A stretch of DNA of 64,000 nucleotides from Balanoglossus misakiensis (lineage: Eukaryota; Hemichordata). The translations under genes were made by a program, and so were the position numbers. Under the pieces are notes generated by a model. The model saw only the letters and a program-made list of their open reading frames with translations, did no database searches and was not told where the DNA came from. Location: positions 3,782,001 to 3,846,000 of the forward strand of contig CM082584.2 of the NCBI GenBank assembly GCA_040954595.2. Direction: 5' to 3'. Positions 36,690 through 51,000 of this stretch are shown piece by piece. Position 1 is the first letter of the stretch, and each line of letters starts with the position of its first letter.

Positions 36690-37320
36690 ATTTATAATTC
36701 TAGCAAAACTTGATGGTATTTAATTGGAAGAAAATGAACATTCATAGAATACCTTCGGTAAAATATAATGATAATACCTTGAATTTTGTTTCTGTGCACA
36801 CCTATCTGGACCATGTTATATCTTGCCATGGCTTTGATAATGAGGATATCGAAAGACAGAGACGTGCATTTTGCGTAAGAGCTAGCATGCTGCTTAGACA
36901 ATTTAAAGTTCGTGGTGCAGATGTGAAGAAAGTGTTATTTTTGTATAGTATTTACAGTTGCAGTCTGTGAGTATGCTTTGAAGTTAAACTGAATGATGAA
37001 CAAATTCAAAACTGTGTATAACAATGTCTGGGAAAGACTTCCTGGTCTTCCTCATTTTGTAGCATGTGTAGTGCCTCAGCTATGTTCACTACAAACCATG
37101 TCATGTCTCTAGGTGAGGTTCTTAGGCGTAGTATGTACAGTTTTAAGTGTAGGCTTGAAAATTCAGCAAATATTTTACTTGCTGCGATCTGTTCATCAGA
37201 TAGAGTGACCGATAGTGCATTTTCAAGCTTTGGAGAAAGCAATTGTATCTCCTGCAATTTCTTCATGTATTTTTTCATATCGATGACTGAGTAGATTTTC
37301 CAGTTATTTTCATCCATATT
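36690..37320 (+). pseudogene. 3' fragment of a LINE reverse transcriptase
   Basis: One frame (36710-36970) reads K-M-N-I-H-R-I-P-S-V-K, then YLDHVISCHGFDNEDIERQR, then RASMLLRQFKV. A second frame (37064-37220) reads SASAMFTTNHVMSLGEVLRR followed by SMYSFKCRL. This is the thumb and C-terminal pattern of a widespread animal LINE group (YLGHIIS, DIERQRR, FCSAS). A frameshift lies between the parts and the polymerase core is missing. Confidence 0.75.
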
Positions 37321-40300
37321 TTCTGCATATGGACTATTTTTTAAAGTCTGAATTAAAGTGCTAAATTACTATGCACTATGCATAGTAATGTGCACTGGAA
37401 ACTGTGGTCAAATATCTGCCACAGATTTCATTAGTCAAGACAGTCACGTATGTTGTGGTTGATGGTTTTGAAAATGTCATATATGTTGTGTTTGTATATA
37501 GATTAAACATTATAATTAAAGTTGATATGAGTTACTACAGTAGTAAATAATGTGATGTACATCACATTTGAAAATCTTCAAACAACATAGCCTAATAATA
37601 AGGCCTAGTTGACATTTTAACTTAAAATAATCTGGAAAAGTAGAATTTCTGATCCCTATTTACGAGATTATTGTGCGTTCTATATGGTGTCATATAACAA
37701 GGCAGTAAATTCATTTTGATTCACATTTTTCTGAACTATGTTATGAAAGAACTGTTAAAGAAGAAATCCGTTCCAGCTGATTTCTACATAATTTAGTAGT
37801 TTTGAGGTCACTCTTTCAGAAAAAAACATGTTCGGCATGTATAAGTCGCGCAATTATTTTTACAAAATCGAGGGAAAGATGGCAGAATTTCCAATATGGC
37901 GTTTACTGTAATTTGAATCATGCGAAAAAAAGTGCCAGGACCAACTTCCGCCTACCCTGGTGTGGGTGATACCATTTTCCGATTGGTGTCACTGCGTGAC
38001 AGGCTAAGTGTATTTGCATATATTTCATGGGTTATAGCTCATGAAAACTGTCAACAGATGACAAATTTTCGACTTTGCTCCTGATTGTTTATCAACTACC
38101 GGAAATTAGAAACAATAGTTATGCAAATACGTCTAGTCTGTCGCCTACAATGCATAATGTTTTCATAGCAAAGGACAATAGATTACTAAGCAGACATACA
38201 CAAGGAACTAAAGCATCAACTCATGTGAGATGGCATACTGTGTTCATCCGCAATTAGCGCAGAAAGACATTTCTATGGTAACACTAAGAACTGTAAGACA
38301 TAGTAGGGTAGTATGTAAGCATCTAAACCTTTGTAATCTCAATTAGAAAACATGCATCTTTACAACCTTAAACAATAAGACTGATGAAATAAATGCAATC
38401 GTTATTATGTTGGTGTTGTTTTGTTTTTGTAAATTCAGCATGGTGATTGTGAGCTATTATTGTATTGTATACACATTTAACTTTAAAATGCAATAAAGAC
38501 AACATACGATGACAAAACATAATTGTTTTTATTTCCAAGTCATTGTATTTGTGGAGATAAATCAGCTGGTTTCCACTTTGATGATATAAAAAGCATCAAA
38601 AATTAAACTGATCAAAGAAATGATTTTTCCAAGTTCTCAATAGACCCATGACAAACATGAAATGAAAACATAGCGTCAAGGATACTGTGGTCCCATTTCG
38701 GGATTACAGGGAAAGAGATTTACACCAGAATTAAAATCACAGGTGACATTAGCAAGAAGATATGCGCGTATTACTTTTACTTTTTATTTTACTCTGCAAT
38801 CCAGAGACGGTCGTTCATTGGCCAAGCAACGCAATCGTTTTTGTTATGCAACTTATGGTCATTTGCATAAAATGCCGTGAAAATGCCTCTCTCTCCACTG
38901 AAAATTATTCCCACGTGACTAGTTTGCGTCGTTCCGTACTGAAATTGGCTCGAGAAAACTGATAACACGTGTGATGCATGACTTCTTTTGTATTAGTTTT
39001 AAACATAATATTGCACAGGATTAAAAACGACCTGATCTTGCCATTTTAACACGCTTTCTACGGAGACGGAAAAATGCCACTTTTATGTTGCCGGCAACAA
39101 CAATGTATACTAGTAGTCGGCAGTGATTATGCAATAATGAAGATACGCTTCAAAGGCCCAGGTGCGAGCGCCTGTTGACGCTAGCGCCCAAGTACATGTA
39201 CTACTGTCTTTCTTCAAATGAGGCAATAAATTATTTCTAGTCGCCAGAAACGTATACCATATTAAGAATACCTTCCATGACACAGACAGGTATTGTTGTA
39301 CCATTTCCCACAATTCTGAGTGGAATTGGTATTTCATTTAGTGTTCGTTAAACTGATTCTATGCGACATGGTGACATCCAATATTTGTGTGTGAGTCACT
39401 CTTAAGTGTTGACAGGCAATGCGTGAGTTACTGAAAAAGCCTGTAGACGCGATAAAACTGTGATAGAAAACATTGTCGGTGATAGAATATACGCTCTGAT
39501 AGTTTACAAATTTGTTTTATGACTTTTCTTGTTTTTTCGTGGGCACCTGGAGAGTGATATATTCACATTCATGTTGTCAACAGGAACATTACGACGTTTT
39601 AAAGGAAATTCAATTACATTTTACAAACACAGTGCAAAATGTATACGGATGCAATATTTGACCAACGGTCCCCAACGTAATAAATTAAGAAAGGAGTACG
39701 TCAAAACAGTACCGCAAAATCACCCGGATCGAATGTGGCATTTACACCATAAAAGTACCAAAGCCCAATTTACACGCATGTGTTTATAACATTGACAGGC
39801 GTCATTGAAAAACAAAATGCTACTTGTGTTTTCTGTTAATGTTAAAGGCCCATGACCTGTAACAGCTGGTTATTTTTTCCAAAATGACAACTTTTTATTT
39901 ATCAACTACAATTTTTTTTCTGTCCTCACTACATTACGAGTATACCAACATGCAGCTTTCAGCTCGTCAGTAAATCATACACATGTGTAGAGACGATTGT
40001 TATTTTGGACAAATGCATGAAGTCCTGACCTGACTTCAGTTTTTGAACAACACCAATTATGAATGCATTGACTGTATTGAGAAGATATTAGAAATCTGCT
40101 TTAGGGAACCGACAGGGAACATTATTGACACACAGAATAAAAATGCTGAAAAAAAGCAAAACAAAAACAAAAACAAAATGTACAGATAGTGGAGCTTTAA
40201 ATCGTATGACCAATGGTATAAAAAGTCAAAAATGAGAAGTTGTTGAATTGTTGTTTTATTCTTGTACATTTTATGAGCCTAAAACACGTATGCTCAAACT

Positions 40301-41337
40301 CCCCCCCCCCCCCCCCCCACACACACACACATGTTACTTTTGACCGGATAAATCGAACCGGATTTGTTGTTGCCGAGGGCAGAATTTTCAGCAAGGAAGT
40401 AAAATGCAGTGAACGTACGAAAGATTTCGAAACTGAAGCGAAACAAGCCATATTACTGGGGTTCTAACATAAGCCCCACCCCCCCCCCACCCCGGCAATT
40501 TTTTGCAGATGTTTTTTTTATATTCCCGCATGGATGCCGCGGTAGCCATTGATGACTCGTTGCTAGGCACGTCGTGTGTATTGCCATTAGTGGGTTGCAG
40601 GATGATGATCAAGCGCGCTGGCAGAGAGCCAAATATAATGTATGTGTGTAGAATAAGGATCTTGTCATAGAAGAGTGAGTGGGACATTGTTCACATTGGC
40701 GGTATCACCCTCTTTGTCAGGTTGCTCATTCGTGACGACATGCTATCACATACTAGGTATCAAAAGGTGCGTGGGCAGAAAGCCGGCGGACAGAACTCGT
40801 TTGATCGATGAACTTTAGTTGGAAAACGGTAGGGGAAGAGCAAACAATATTCTAGTTGCCCTGGCACGTACATGTATCTGCATCAGTTGCATTTTCTGAA
40901 CGACGCCCAATGACCCCTACCCTTTCGTACGAATGCTGGTGTATAATTAAAATAGCCATAAAAGAGCACATTATTTCTGAAATTCTGTCTTTCAAAAGCG
41001 AGTGAATTCGTACCTCGGATCAAAAGACCATTCATCATAAAAAATATTTCAATGTACAACGGAAAAAAAACTGCTGAGTGAAGCTTGCCTTGGAAGTCGA
41101 AAGCCAGCTAACCTGTGCGATAGATAGACCACCTGTCAAGTCACCTCTTATTTACAGCGTAATAATTTAAAGGGTGCAACATAAAGAACAAGCCCTCTCA
41201 TAATTATTATTCAAATAATTTATCTGTTTACTCTATGTCCATCAGGCTTAACAGTGTTTACATTTTGTCAGAGCTAAAGCTACATTAACTAAAGCATGAC
41301 TACCATCCGCCCGCTCAATCCCGCAATGCTAAAATTA
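37321..41337. other. 4-kb gene-free stretch
   Basis: No exon pair, domain or long ORF is supported on either strand. Open frames at 38762-38962 and 39529-39789 have a signal-like or charged look but no continuation. A C run followed by (CA)n lies at about 40300-40332, and a second C-rich tract at 40473-40496. A TTAAAGGCCCATGACC segment at about 39842 may be a lone element end. Confidence 0.5.
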
Positions 41338-41651
41338 AGCAATAAAACACCCCCAGCCATGGTATATCACGAGATTTTGACCAGTTCACGACATATACGC
41401 ACGAGCGATAGCGAGTGCGTATATGGAGTTGAACTGGTCAAAATCGAGTGGTATACCATGGCTGGGGGTGTTTTATTGCTATTATATTATGCCAGTATAT
41501 TGAAACTTTGCATAAAACATTTTAAAAAGGCATTTTCTTTAACTATGGTATATGACTGTGGTATATGGCTAATATATCACGGTCACGTGTCGTGTCTCGA
41601 CCAATCAAATAGCGTGATTTAAACCATCAATATACTGGTATAATATAATAC
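41338..41651. mobile_element. Foldback element upstream of the lectin gene
   Basis: Inner arms 41338-41403 and about 41412-41480 pair through AGCAATAAAACACCCCCAGC, CATGGTATA, TTTTGACCAGTTCA and ATATACGCAC around a GAGCGATAGCGA centre. An outer pair, ATTATGCCAGTATATTGA (about 41488-41505) against TCAATATACTGGTATAAT (about 41626-41643), suggests the unit extends to 41651. It lies about 420 bp 5' of the lectin ATG and contains a GGTCACGTGTCGTG E-box-like stretch. Confidence 0.75.
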
Positions 41652-42065
41652 TCAATACAACACTGCTAAAACGGACCCTGAACTAGCATGCGGCAGCAAA
41701 AATGTGCGGTTGAACCACAGCCGCGTGGGGTTAAACAAAATAAATAAAATAAAAACACTGATGAATTTGCGGACGTTTAATTGTTGAACAGCTCTGTGGA
41801 AATATTTGGCGCTTTGCCATGCGCGATGCCTTTCTTGTCACTTTTTGTCGTCTGCTCCATTGTTAATGCTCGATCCCGGGCACCCGCGACGGGGTTTTTG
41901 CTTAAATGTTGATTTGACTTGTTATTAATATTAAAACTTTCATGCTGTTTTTTGTCATTAAAACGAATGAATTCTTTTAAAAGACACAACTGACAGACAA
42001 AAGATCACATGGAGTCGGCGAGCGTGGTTAGGCTACGTCTGTGCGATCATTCCAGAGTTACGACA

Positions 42066-45000
42066 ATGCTTCAAAGAAAATTGATCGTATTAATTTTCGT
42101 TTGTGTGCTCTCCTTGTTTGAGTTTCCGAAAAGTGATGGCCACTTTCAGCAGCACCGTAAGTATTTAGACCAAGGAAATATTCTGTCTCGCATTTCACAT
42201 TTTTCTACGCGTCGAAATATGTTACACTGTAAATCGAACGCAATACTGTCACGATTTCTCAATAATCGAATATTACAAGCGCGTTTGAACGTGAACCTTC
42301 GTTTGTCGGTGGGCGATTTTTAATGAATGCAAAATTATTTTTATCTGCACTTTATGCCAACGTTACAGTTTGTGAAGATAAATGGGACCATTACAAAGGC
42401 AAGTGTTACTACGTGTTCCCAGGAGAATTTTACCCTTACCGAGAGGCGAGAACGGTTTGTTCTGGTCTTGGTGGAATGTTGGTTAAGATAACCAACGATC
42501 AAGAGCAACTGTATTTGAAAGGTAGGATATGATACAACATTTTCACTATAGAAATCTTGGGGATTATACTTGCGCGTTCATCAAAATCGCTTTGCCCACT
42601 CGTATACATATATGCGGATATACCTCACTCTCACTATCCTCAAATGACGCAATATTTTTGACAATGTCATGCGTGAGCAGTCGATGTTGCCACTGGGATC
42701 AGAGACACTTGATGAGTCGATCTGTGTCCCCGAACACAAAGTTGAAGCATGGACTTTGGCGCTCGGTCCCACAGAGAGCGTGTTGCTGTAACACAGGCTC
42801 AGGTCTGCGAGGTGGCCAGGAAAACACGTCTCAAATCTGAAACTTTTCGTAACATTTTATGCAAGTATTTGAGCTGGGACATTTCAGAAACAATTCAATG
42901 GTTCCTGTGTCCGACTTTTCTATGTCGATTTCTATTTTTTCCAGGGTATATGCTGTTGAACAGAGATCTGTGGATTGGAGCAACCGACCTTGAACATGAA
43001 GGAAGATGGAAGTGGGAAGATGGAACTGCTGTAAGTCTTCACATTATTTGAACCAGTTGCATAATTGGGTCGAACATTTGCTCGTATCAAACATACATGT
43101 ACCCATCATTAATAGGTTTAACATACATGTAAATGTTACACAGTCAAGTATTTATTTTCACAGTACCGAAGTAATATATCAGCACTCAGAAGTCAGTCAA
43201 GTAAATAGCACAGTCAACGGTTTTAGCAACTCTAACCAACGATTTATATCACATTGCTTCAGAAACTACATACAGTTTGTCAGTCAGCGCGGTTTCGCGA
43301 TGCTGATCGACAATTGCGCGCCGATTATTGGCCTACACGGGTAGACTCACTCCATCGCTCCGAAATATGAACAAGCAAGCTGCATGCGCTGAAAATGACA
43401 CAAGCAATGAATCATATCCTGGACGAGGTTTTAGTGCAGCCTGGTGCTGGGTTCTCTCGATGCAGCCAGCGTGGTCTTGTCATATTTTCTGTTCACTGGT
43501 TTTGATGCGATATCCGCCGTGAAAGCAATCGACTGTAAAGTACACGATATAAGAGCCCAAGCACAGGCATTTGGGAAATGTAGTTGATAAATACAAAAGC
43601 CATTCCTCCTGGTGTTGTATATATAGAATTTTTGAAAATTTCAATTGCTATCCGCATTGTGATTGTGACCAAGGACTTTATGAATAGATAAATATCTCTA
43701 AATGAAGCATATTGATTGTGATTGGCAAATTGTTATAGGCCTATGATAAATATAACTGCTACTAATAATATGTGTGTTTTGTTTAAATTGAATTTTTGAA
43801 ATTTTACATAGATGGCTTCACACTATACTTTGCATTATTCTACAATATATTCTGTACATGGGCAATCTCGGTTACCGCCTGCATGTCCTTCGGGACACAG
43901 GATATGATTCTTCTTAAAGTTATGGTTAATTTACTGGAGATGCTTTACATAATAGGGAGGGAGTCAGAAAACTTCCTTGGTGTGCAATGAACACATGTAT
44001 GCCGCATTTTGAAGAATTGTCACTTCGGAAGAAAAGTGGAGTATTTTACAATGTTGCGACCTAATCGGTAACTAACAGTGGAATAGCGTTTAAATGCTAG
44101 TCATTAATATTATAATTACAAACGCGTCTTTGTTTCCAACAGGTAACATACTCTCACTGGTATCCTGGGCAACCCGATAATGACAACAAAAATGAACATT
44201 GTGCCTTTTTGAACAAAGATGGAGATGCGAAATGGTGTGACAATCGGTGCTCAAATCGTAAGGGATTCGTTTGTGAAAAGGATACATGTAAGTACGTCTT
44301 TGATTTAGGGTTTTCTAAGTCATTCAATGCACGAGTCCAAGTTCACGGGCAGTCACTGACTGTATGGTAGTCCACATACCGGAAACCTACCCAAAATATG
44401 TCTGAAACGCCAACTCTGACAAATGGGTGGTATGCCTGAATAAATGTCCAGGGAGGAATAATTACTACTCCGATTCCATAACAGAAGACCAGCTTCATCA
44501 AAAAAAACCTTGACCGTGTACTTAACATGACCGAAGGCTCCGGCTAATTTTGATGATTAGTGACGGGCTTTGAACAATTACCCGTGTACAATTTCGGGAA
44601 GCCGTGAACACTTTGAGTAAGGAAGAACGACCCATGCGAGACTCGAACCCACACTGCAAAAGACAATGTTCTCTTGTTTTCTGTGCAGTATGTAAAGTTA
44701 CCGCCGTCGGTATAGAAAGTGGCGCCATTCCTGACTCACAGATGACTGCCAGTAGCTATTACGATGCAAAACACGCACCTTACCAAGGAAGACTAAATTA
44801 TCATAAAACCGGGGTTTACCAGGCTTGGTGTCCAAGACTTCACGAAGTCGGACAGTGGTTACAAATAGACCTCGGTCGTACCGAGAAGGTTGTCAAAGTG
44901 GCGACGCAGGTAAGGAATCTTCTCTATCGCCTCTAATTCTTTGCCCTTTTTTTCGGAGCCCATGTCGAACATTTTTGTGATAGAGAACCAGGATTTATGT

Positions 45001-48000
45001 ATAGCTGAATATGTACCTTGTTGTATTTGCCATAGGAGTATTTGCCACTTCTCCAAACCTCATATAATTTCGACAAAATATGCTAACGACCACAAATTCT
45101 ATGATCATATTTTACTCAGGGACGTGGTGATTACAATGCTTGGGTCAAATCCTACAAATTACGATACATCGACGACTCTACTTGGAAATATGTGACTGAT
45201 TCCATGGGCAATGAAAAGGTATTATACATCACATAATTTTTCAATGACACAAAGTATTGACGCACTGGCACGATTGAAGTTGTACAGGCCGCATGTATAC
45301 CAACACGCAAATAATGGTGCAACTGACGGCTACAATCTTCCAGCAATGTTCAATTTTGAAATCGCGTCTATATACCTGTGTAGTAGTCCTTTTTAATATT
45401 GGAAGACAATTTATAGGTAACGACAAAAAATTAAAGCTACAAGCAGCATTGTCGGACCCGAGCGCTGATCTCGAATTATATATGCACATTATGAATGAGA
45501 AGAAACATAATGCTCTATCAGGTGTTTTATCTCATGAGGTAACAAGGACGTATGTATTTTTGGTGCTTATATAGAGTAAAGTAGGTCAAAGGTCACCTGG
45601 GGCCACTCAAAATTTGGGAAATTAATTGTGACCCCATACTGGTCCATGTCCAACAAAAACCAAAACTCTGGCTCTATTGGTTCGCCTGTAATTAGGTATG
45701 TGCATATTTAATGCGGTCAGCAGGTGTCACAGATAATCCCAAAATTTGGCTTTACATTTTGATCCCATCCTGCCAAATGCCAAGGCTGTATCTGGTCTGG
45801 ATGCAGAGATATGCGAAAATAGGCCAAAGGTCACCTGAGGTCACCAAACATTTGGGCAAAAGATGTTGACCCCATACTGGTCCATGTCCAACAAAAAGCA
45901 AAACTCTAGCTCTATTGGTGCGCCTGTAATTAGCTATGCACATAATTAATGAGGTCAGCAGAGGTCAAAGGGGTCATGAAAAGTAGCAAAATAATTTGAT
46001 CACCACATGCATCAAAAACCAAACGCCTAGCCCTATAGGTTAGCCTGGAAATAGATATGCAGAAATAATGATGTGTGAAAAGTAGGTCAAAGGTCATGTG
46101 AAAAATCGCCAAAAATTTGTAACATATTTTAGTCATATGATGATTGATATCCATAAAAAGAATTTGCATGCTATCAAATTTTTGGACCAGCAAAAATTTC
46201 AATTTTTCACTGTTTTTTACAAAATCCAATATGGCCACCATAATCTTCGACCAATAACAATGCTCTTTGCAAACTTGATAGACCTCAGTTTAGTGATCAT
46301 ACTCCCGGAATCTTGCGACTCAGTTATCGCCCGTTCTGGACGAAGATTTATGGAGTTTTACAATGGTTTTTCGAAAATCCAATATGGCCGCCATAATTTT
46401 CGACCAATCACAATGTAGGCGGCTGCACTTATGAAATAAAAGGGCATTACCCAAAAAAATTGCAACAACAGGTTTCTCAACGGTTTTCTGTAGTATTGAA
46501 TCTCCTTAATAACATATAAAAAATTCTACCAAAATCCGATGGCCGGAAATGTGTAATTTTTAAGGTTTTACCCAAGATGGCCACCGCATACGTAAGTTTC
46601 CATATTTTAGTACTGTATATTCTAATTTTCTTGTTTTTGAAATATATTGTTATCCATGACTTTTTAATACAATTAAGAGAAAAATTGGGTGTTCCTATTC
46701 CATAGGATTTTGGTAGACTTTTTATATGTTATTAAGGAAATTCAATATACAGAAAACCGTTGAGAAACCATATTTTCAGCCGACTAATGATCTTCGCAAA
46801 GTTGATAGACATCAGTTAGGTCACCATATACCCCAAACCCCGTGTCTCAGTTATCACCGGTTCTGGAGAAGAAGATTATTGAAATTTAAACCAGATTTCA
46901 GAAAAAAAAATTGTAAAAAAACTGCAACTTTGACAGCATATTCCAATTGCAAAAATGACGGGCAGAAGGTAGACTACCTGCACACCAAATTTAGTCCATG
47001 GGCCAGACAGGAATTTGGTATCAGAAAGATGGACAAAGCCTCACATGGTTTTTTGGAAAGGCCTATATCTCTAGATTATAAATTGCGGTGATAGCCCTGC
47101 CTATCGAGTAGCTTTCTGCATTTTTTCCCTCAAAAACTAATGTAAGAACATAAAAATTTCCGACCCAAATTTTGGGGGTAGGGGAACTTTAAATTGCTGT
47201 AACTCCAGCAAAACTAAAGCCAGAACAGTCATTTACCACTCAAATTGTGTTTTTTTTAGAACTCTACCAATATAATATATTTTGGTGGTAATTCGTTTTG
47301 AATTGAGGTCAATAGAGGTCAAAAGGTCATGAAATTTGGGTCATTCTGAAAATTTGTAGTATGACTATTTCTTGAACGATTTTTTTTAACTTAAGTCTTC
47401 AAATGTCATTTACAAGATAAAATACTTTCCCAGAATCTATTTCAAACCAATAGAAAACCTTATTATTCATTTATGACCAGAAAAACACAAATAAAGAGAA
47501 ACGACAGAAAGACATCCAATTTTCCACTCAGATTTAAGGGTAGGGGAAACTTAAGTTCTTGTAACTCCGGCAAAAATAAACCCAGAACAGTCATCTACCA
47601 CTCAAATTGTGTTTTTTTTAGAACTCTACCAATATAATATATTTTGGTGGTAATTCGTTTTGAATTAAGGTCAATAGAGGTCAAAAGGTCATGAAATTTG
47701 GGTCATTCTGAACATTTGTAGTATGACTATTTCTTGAACGATTTTTTTGAACTTATAAGTCTTTAAATGTCATTTAGAAGATACAATACTCTCCCAGAAT
47801 CTATTTCAAACCAATAAAAAACCCTATTATTCAATTACGATCAGAAAAACACAAATACAGAGATACGGAAGAATGGCACAAGACTTCAGACCCTGATATT
47901 GGGGTAGGGGAAACTTAAGTTGTTGTAACTCCGGCAAAAATAAAGCCAGAAAAGTCATCTACCTCTCAAATTGTGTGTTTTTTAGCACTCTAGCGATTGT

Positions 48001-51000
48001 ATATGTATTTGTTGCAATTTTGTTTTGAATTTAGGTCAAAGAGGTCAAAAGATCACAAGATTTGGGTAATTTCGAAAAATTATGGTACGAACATTTCCCG
48101 CATTAATTTTTTAAACCCAAGTCTTCAAATGTCATTTATGAGATAAAATACTCTACACGATTTTTTTTCAGACCAATTGAAGACCTTATTATTCAATTAC
48201 AATCAGAAAAAAAATTAGTAGAGAAACGGGATAATAACAAACAATTTCCCACGGATTTTGGGGTAGGTTTGGCCATCTAACAGGTAAGTATACACCCAAC
48301 TGATCATGCACATATGGTATTTAGGAGAACGGATGTGCAAATTTGTGAACCTTTGCATGCTGCTCATGTGCACTGTACTTGTATGATGATTCCTAACAAT
48401 ACTACGAGAAGGGGCCATTATAGCATTGTAGCTCTGATTGTGTATTATTGTTGGATACCATCCTACAGTGTACAGGCACAGCAGATGACAAGCCAAGCAA
48501 AGGTTCAAAAATCTGCTTATTTTTTTTCCTCAACACAATATGAGCATGATCTATTTATATTCAGGTCCAGTATAATAAATAAAAAAATGGCCTCGTCACT
48601 CTACAAGATCACGCCTCCTGGATAACTTTGCTGAATACAGCTAACATACAAAAATACAAACCAATTCAGGACCTCGCCATTGGTTTGGGCGAAGGTGAAA
48701 TTCCTCAGGTGCAGTACCATCGGAAATGCCGAAGTCTCTTTACGATGAAAAAGGCTCTTGAATCTATCCTTTCTAAAGAGCAGTCGTCATCAACTGAGGG
48801 AACCAATACACTGGAACGTAAAAAAGAGGTCGAGCATACAGGGGTCTCGGTGTGATCACATTTGCCTATTTTGCTCCACCACCAAGTACATGAAGGGAAG
48901 TAGGACAAGAGCTCCTTTAGTTCGTTGTCAGCAATTGCGTGCGGACAACACATTAAGGGAGGCAGCAACAAGAAAAAACGACAGTAAAATTCGTGCACTT
49001 CTCAGTCGTGAGTTGGTTGCTGCTGAGGGTCACTATCATAGAAAGTGTTATAGGGACTATACAAGGCCTGATATTCAAGCAAGTTCAAGTCATATGGAGG
49101 TTGATGAAAGTCAACATGATCAAGATACTAGTTATGAGGATGTCCTGCAAATTGCTCAAGAAGAGTTATTTTCTTTTATCAGAAATGATTTGTTCACAAA
49201 CCCTGAGGTAGTTCCCCTGACTGATCTATCAAACAAGTTAGTTACCAAAATGCTCCAACTTGGTGTTAAACAGGTTAACAATTCCACCAACAAAACTTGC
49301 AGCATACGCTAATTACGGAATTCAAAGGGACATTGATTTTTTTTTAATGATGTAAATGGTAGGGTGCTTGTATATCCGTCATCACTAGATATAGGTACTG
49401 TTGACCTGAAGTACAATGCTGTAAGAAAAGAACTTCTTGCAGCAGAAAAGCAATCACATGAAAGTATCATCACCACATCTGCTCTAATCCTGCTTACGCT
49501 GCTTGAATATCAGGCCTTGTATAGTCCATATAACACTTACTAAGATAGTGACCCTCAGCAGCAACCAACTCAAAACTGAGAAGTGCACGAATTTTACTGT
49601 CATTTTTCTTGGTGCTGCCTCCCTAAATGTGTTGTCCGTACGCAATTGCTGACAACGAACTAAAGGAGCTCTTGTCCTACTTCCCTTCATGTACTTGGTG
49701 GTGGAGCAAAATAGGCAAATGTGATCACACCGACACCCTTGTATGCTCGACCTCTTTTTTACGTTCCAGTGTATTGGTTCCCTCAGTTGATGACGACTGC
49801 TCTTTAGAAAGGATAGATTCAAGAGCCTTTTTCATCGTAAAGAGACTTCGGCATTTCCGATGGTACTGCACCTGAGGAATTTCACCTTCGCCCAAACCAA
49901 TGGCGAGGTCCTGAATTGGTTTGTATTTTTGTATGTTAGCTGTATTCAGCAAAGTTATCCAGGAGGTGTGATCTTGTAGAGTAACGAGGCTTGCTTTATG
50001 GTCGGATTCATGACAGTCGAGAAAACAATCCCGTCGAGCCCTCTTGTGTGGAATAGAAGATGGGCTTGCCATTTTTTATTTATTATACTGGACCTGAATA
50101 TAAATAAATCATGCTCATATTGTGTTGAGGAAAAAAAAATAAGCAGATTTTTGAACCTTTGCTTGGCTTGTCATCTGCTGTGCCTGTACACTGTAGAATG
50201 GTATCCAACAATAATACACAATCAGAGCTACAATGCTATAATGGCCCCTTCTCGTAGTATTGTTAGGAATCATCATACAAGTACAGTGCACATGAGCAGC
50301 ATGCAAAGGTTCACAAATCTGCACATCCGTTCTCCTAAACACCATATGTGCATGATCAGTTGGGTGTATACTTACCTGTTAGATGGCCAAACCTACCCCA
50401 AAATCCGTGGGAAATTGTTTGTTATTATCCCGTTTCTCTACTAATTTTTTCTGATTGTAATTGAATAACAAGATCTTCAATTGGTTCGGGAAAAAATGGT
50501 GTAGAGTATTTTATCTCATAAATGACATTTGAAGACTTGGGTTTAAAAAATTAATGCGGGAAATGTTCGTACCATAATTTTTCGAAATTACCCAAATCTT
50601 GTGATCTTTTGACCTCTTTGACCTAAATTCAGAACAAAATTGCAACAAATACATATACAATCGCTAGAGTGCTAAAAAACACACAATTTGAGAGGTAGAT
50701 GACTTTTCTGGCTTTATTTTTGCCGGAGTTACAACTACTTAAGTTTCCCCTACCCCAATATCAGGGTCTGAAGTCTTGTGCCATTCTTCCGTATCTCTGT
50801 ATTTGTGTTTTTCTGATCGTAATTGAATAATAGGGTTTTTTATTGGTTTGAAATAGATTCTGGGAGAGTATTGTATCTTCTAAATGACATTTAAAGACTT
50901 ATAAGTTCAAAACAATCGTTGAAGAAATAGTCATACTACAAATGTTCAGAATGACCCAAATTTCATGACCTTTTGACCTCTATTGGCCTTAATTCAAAAC

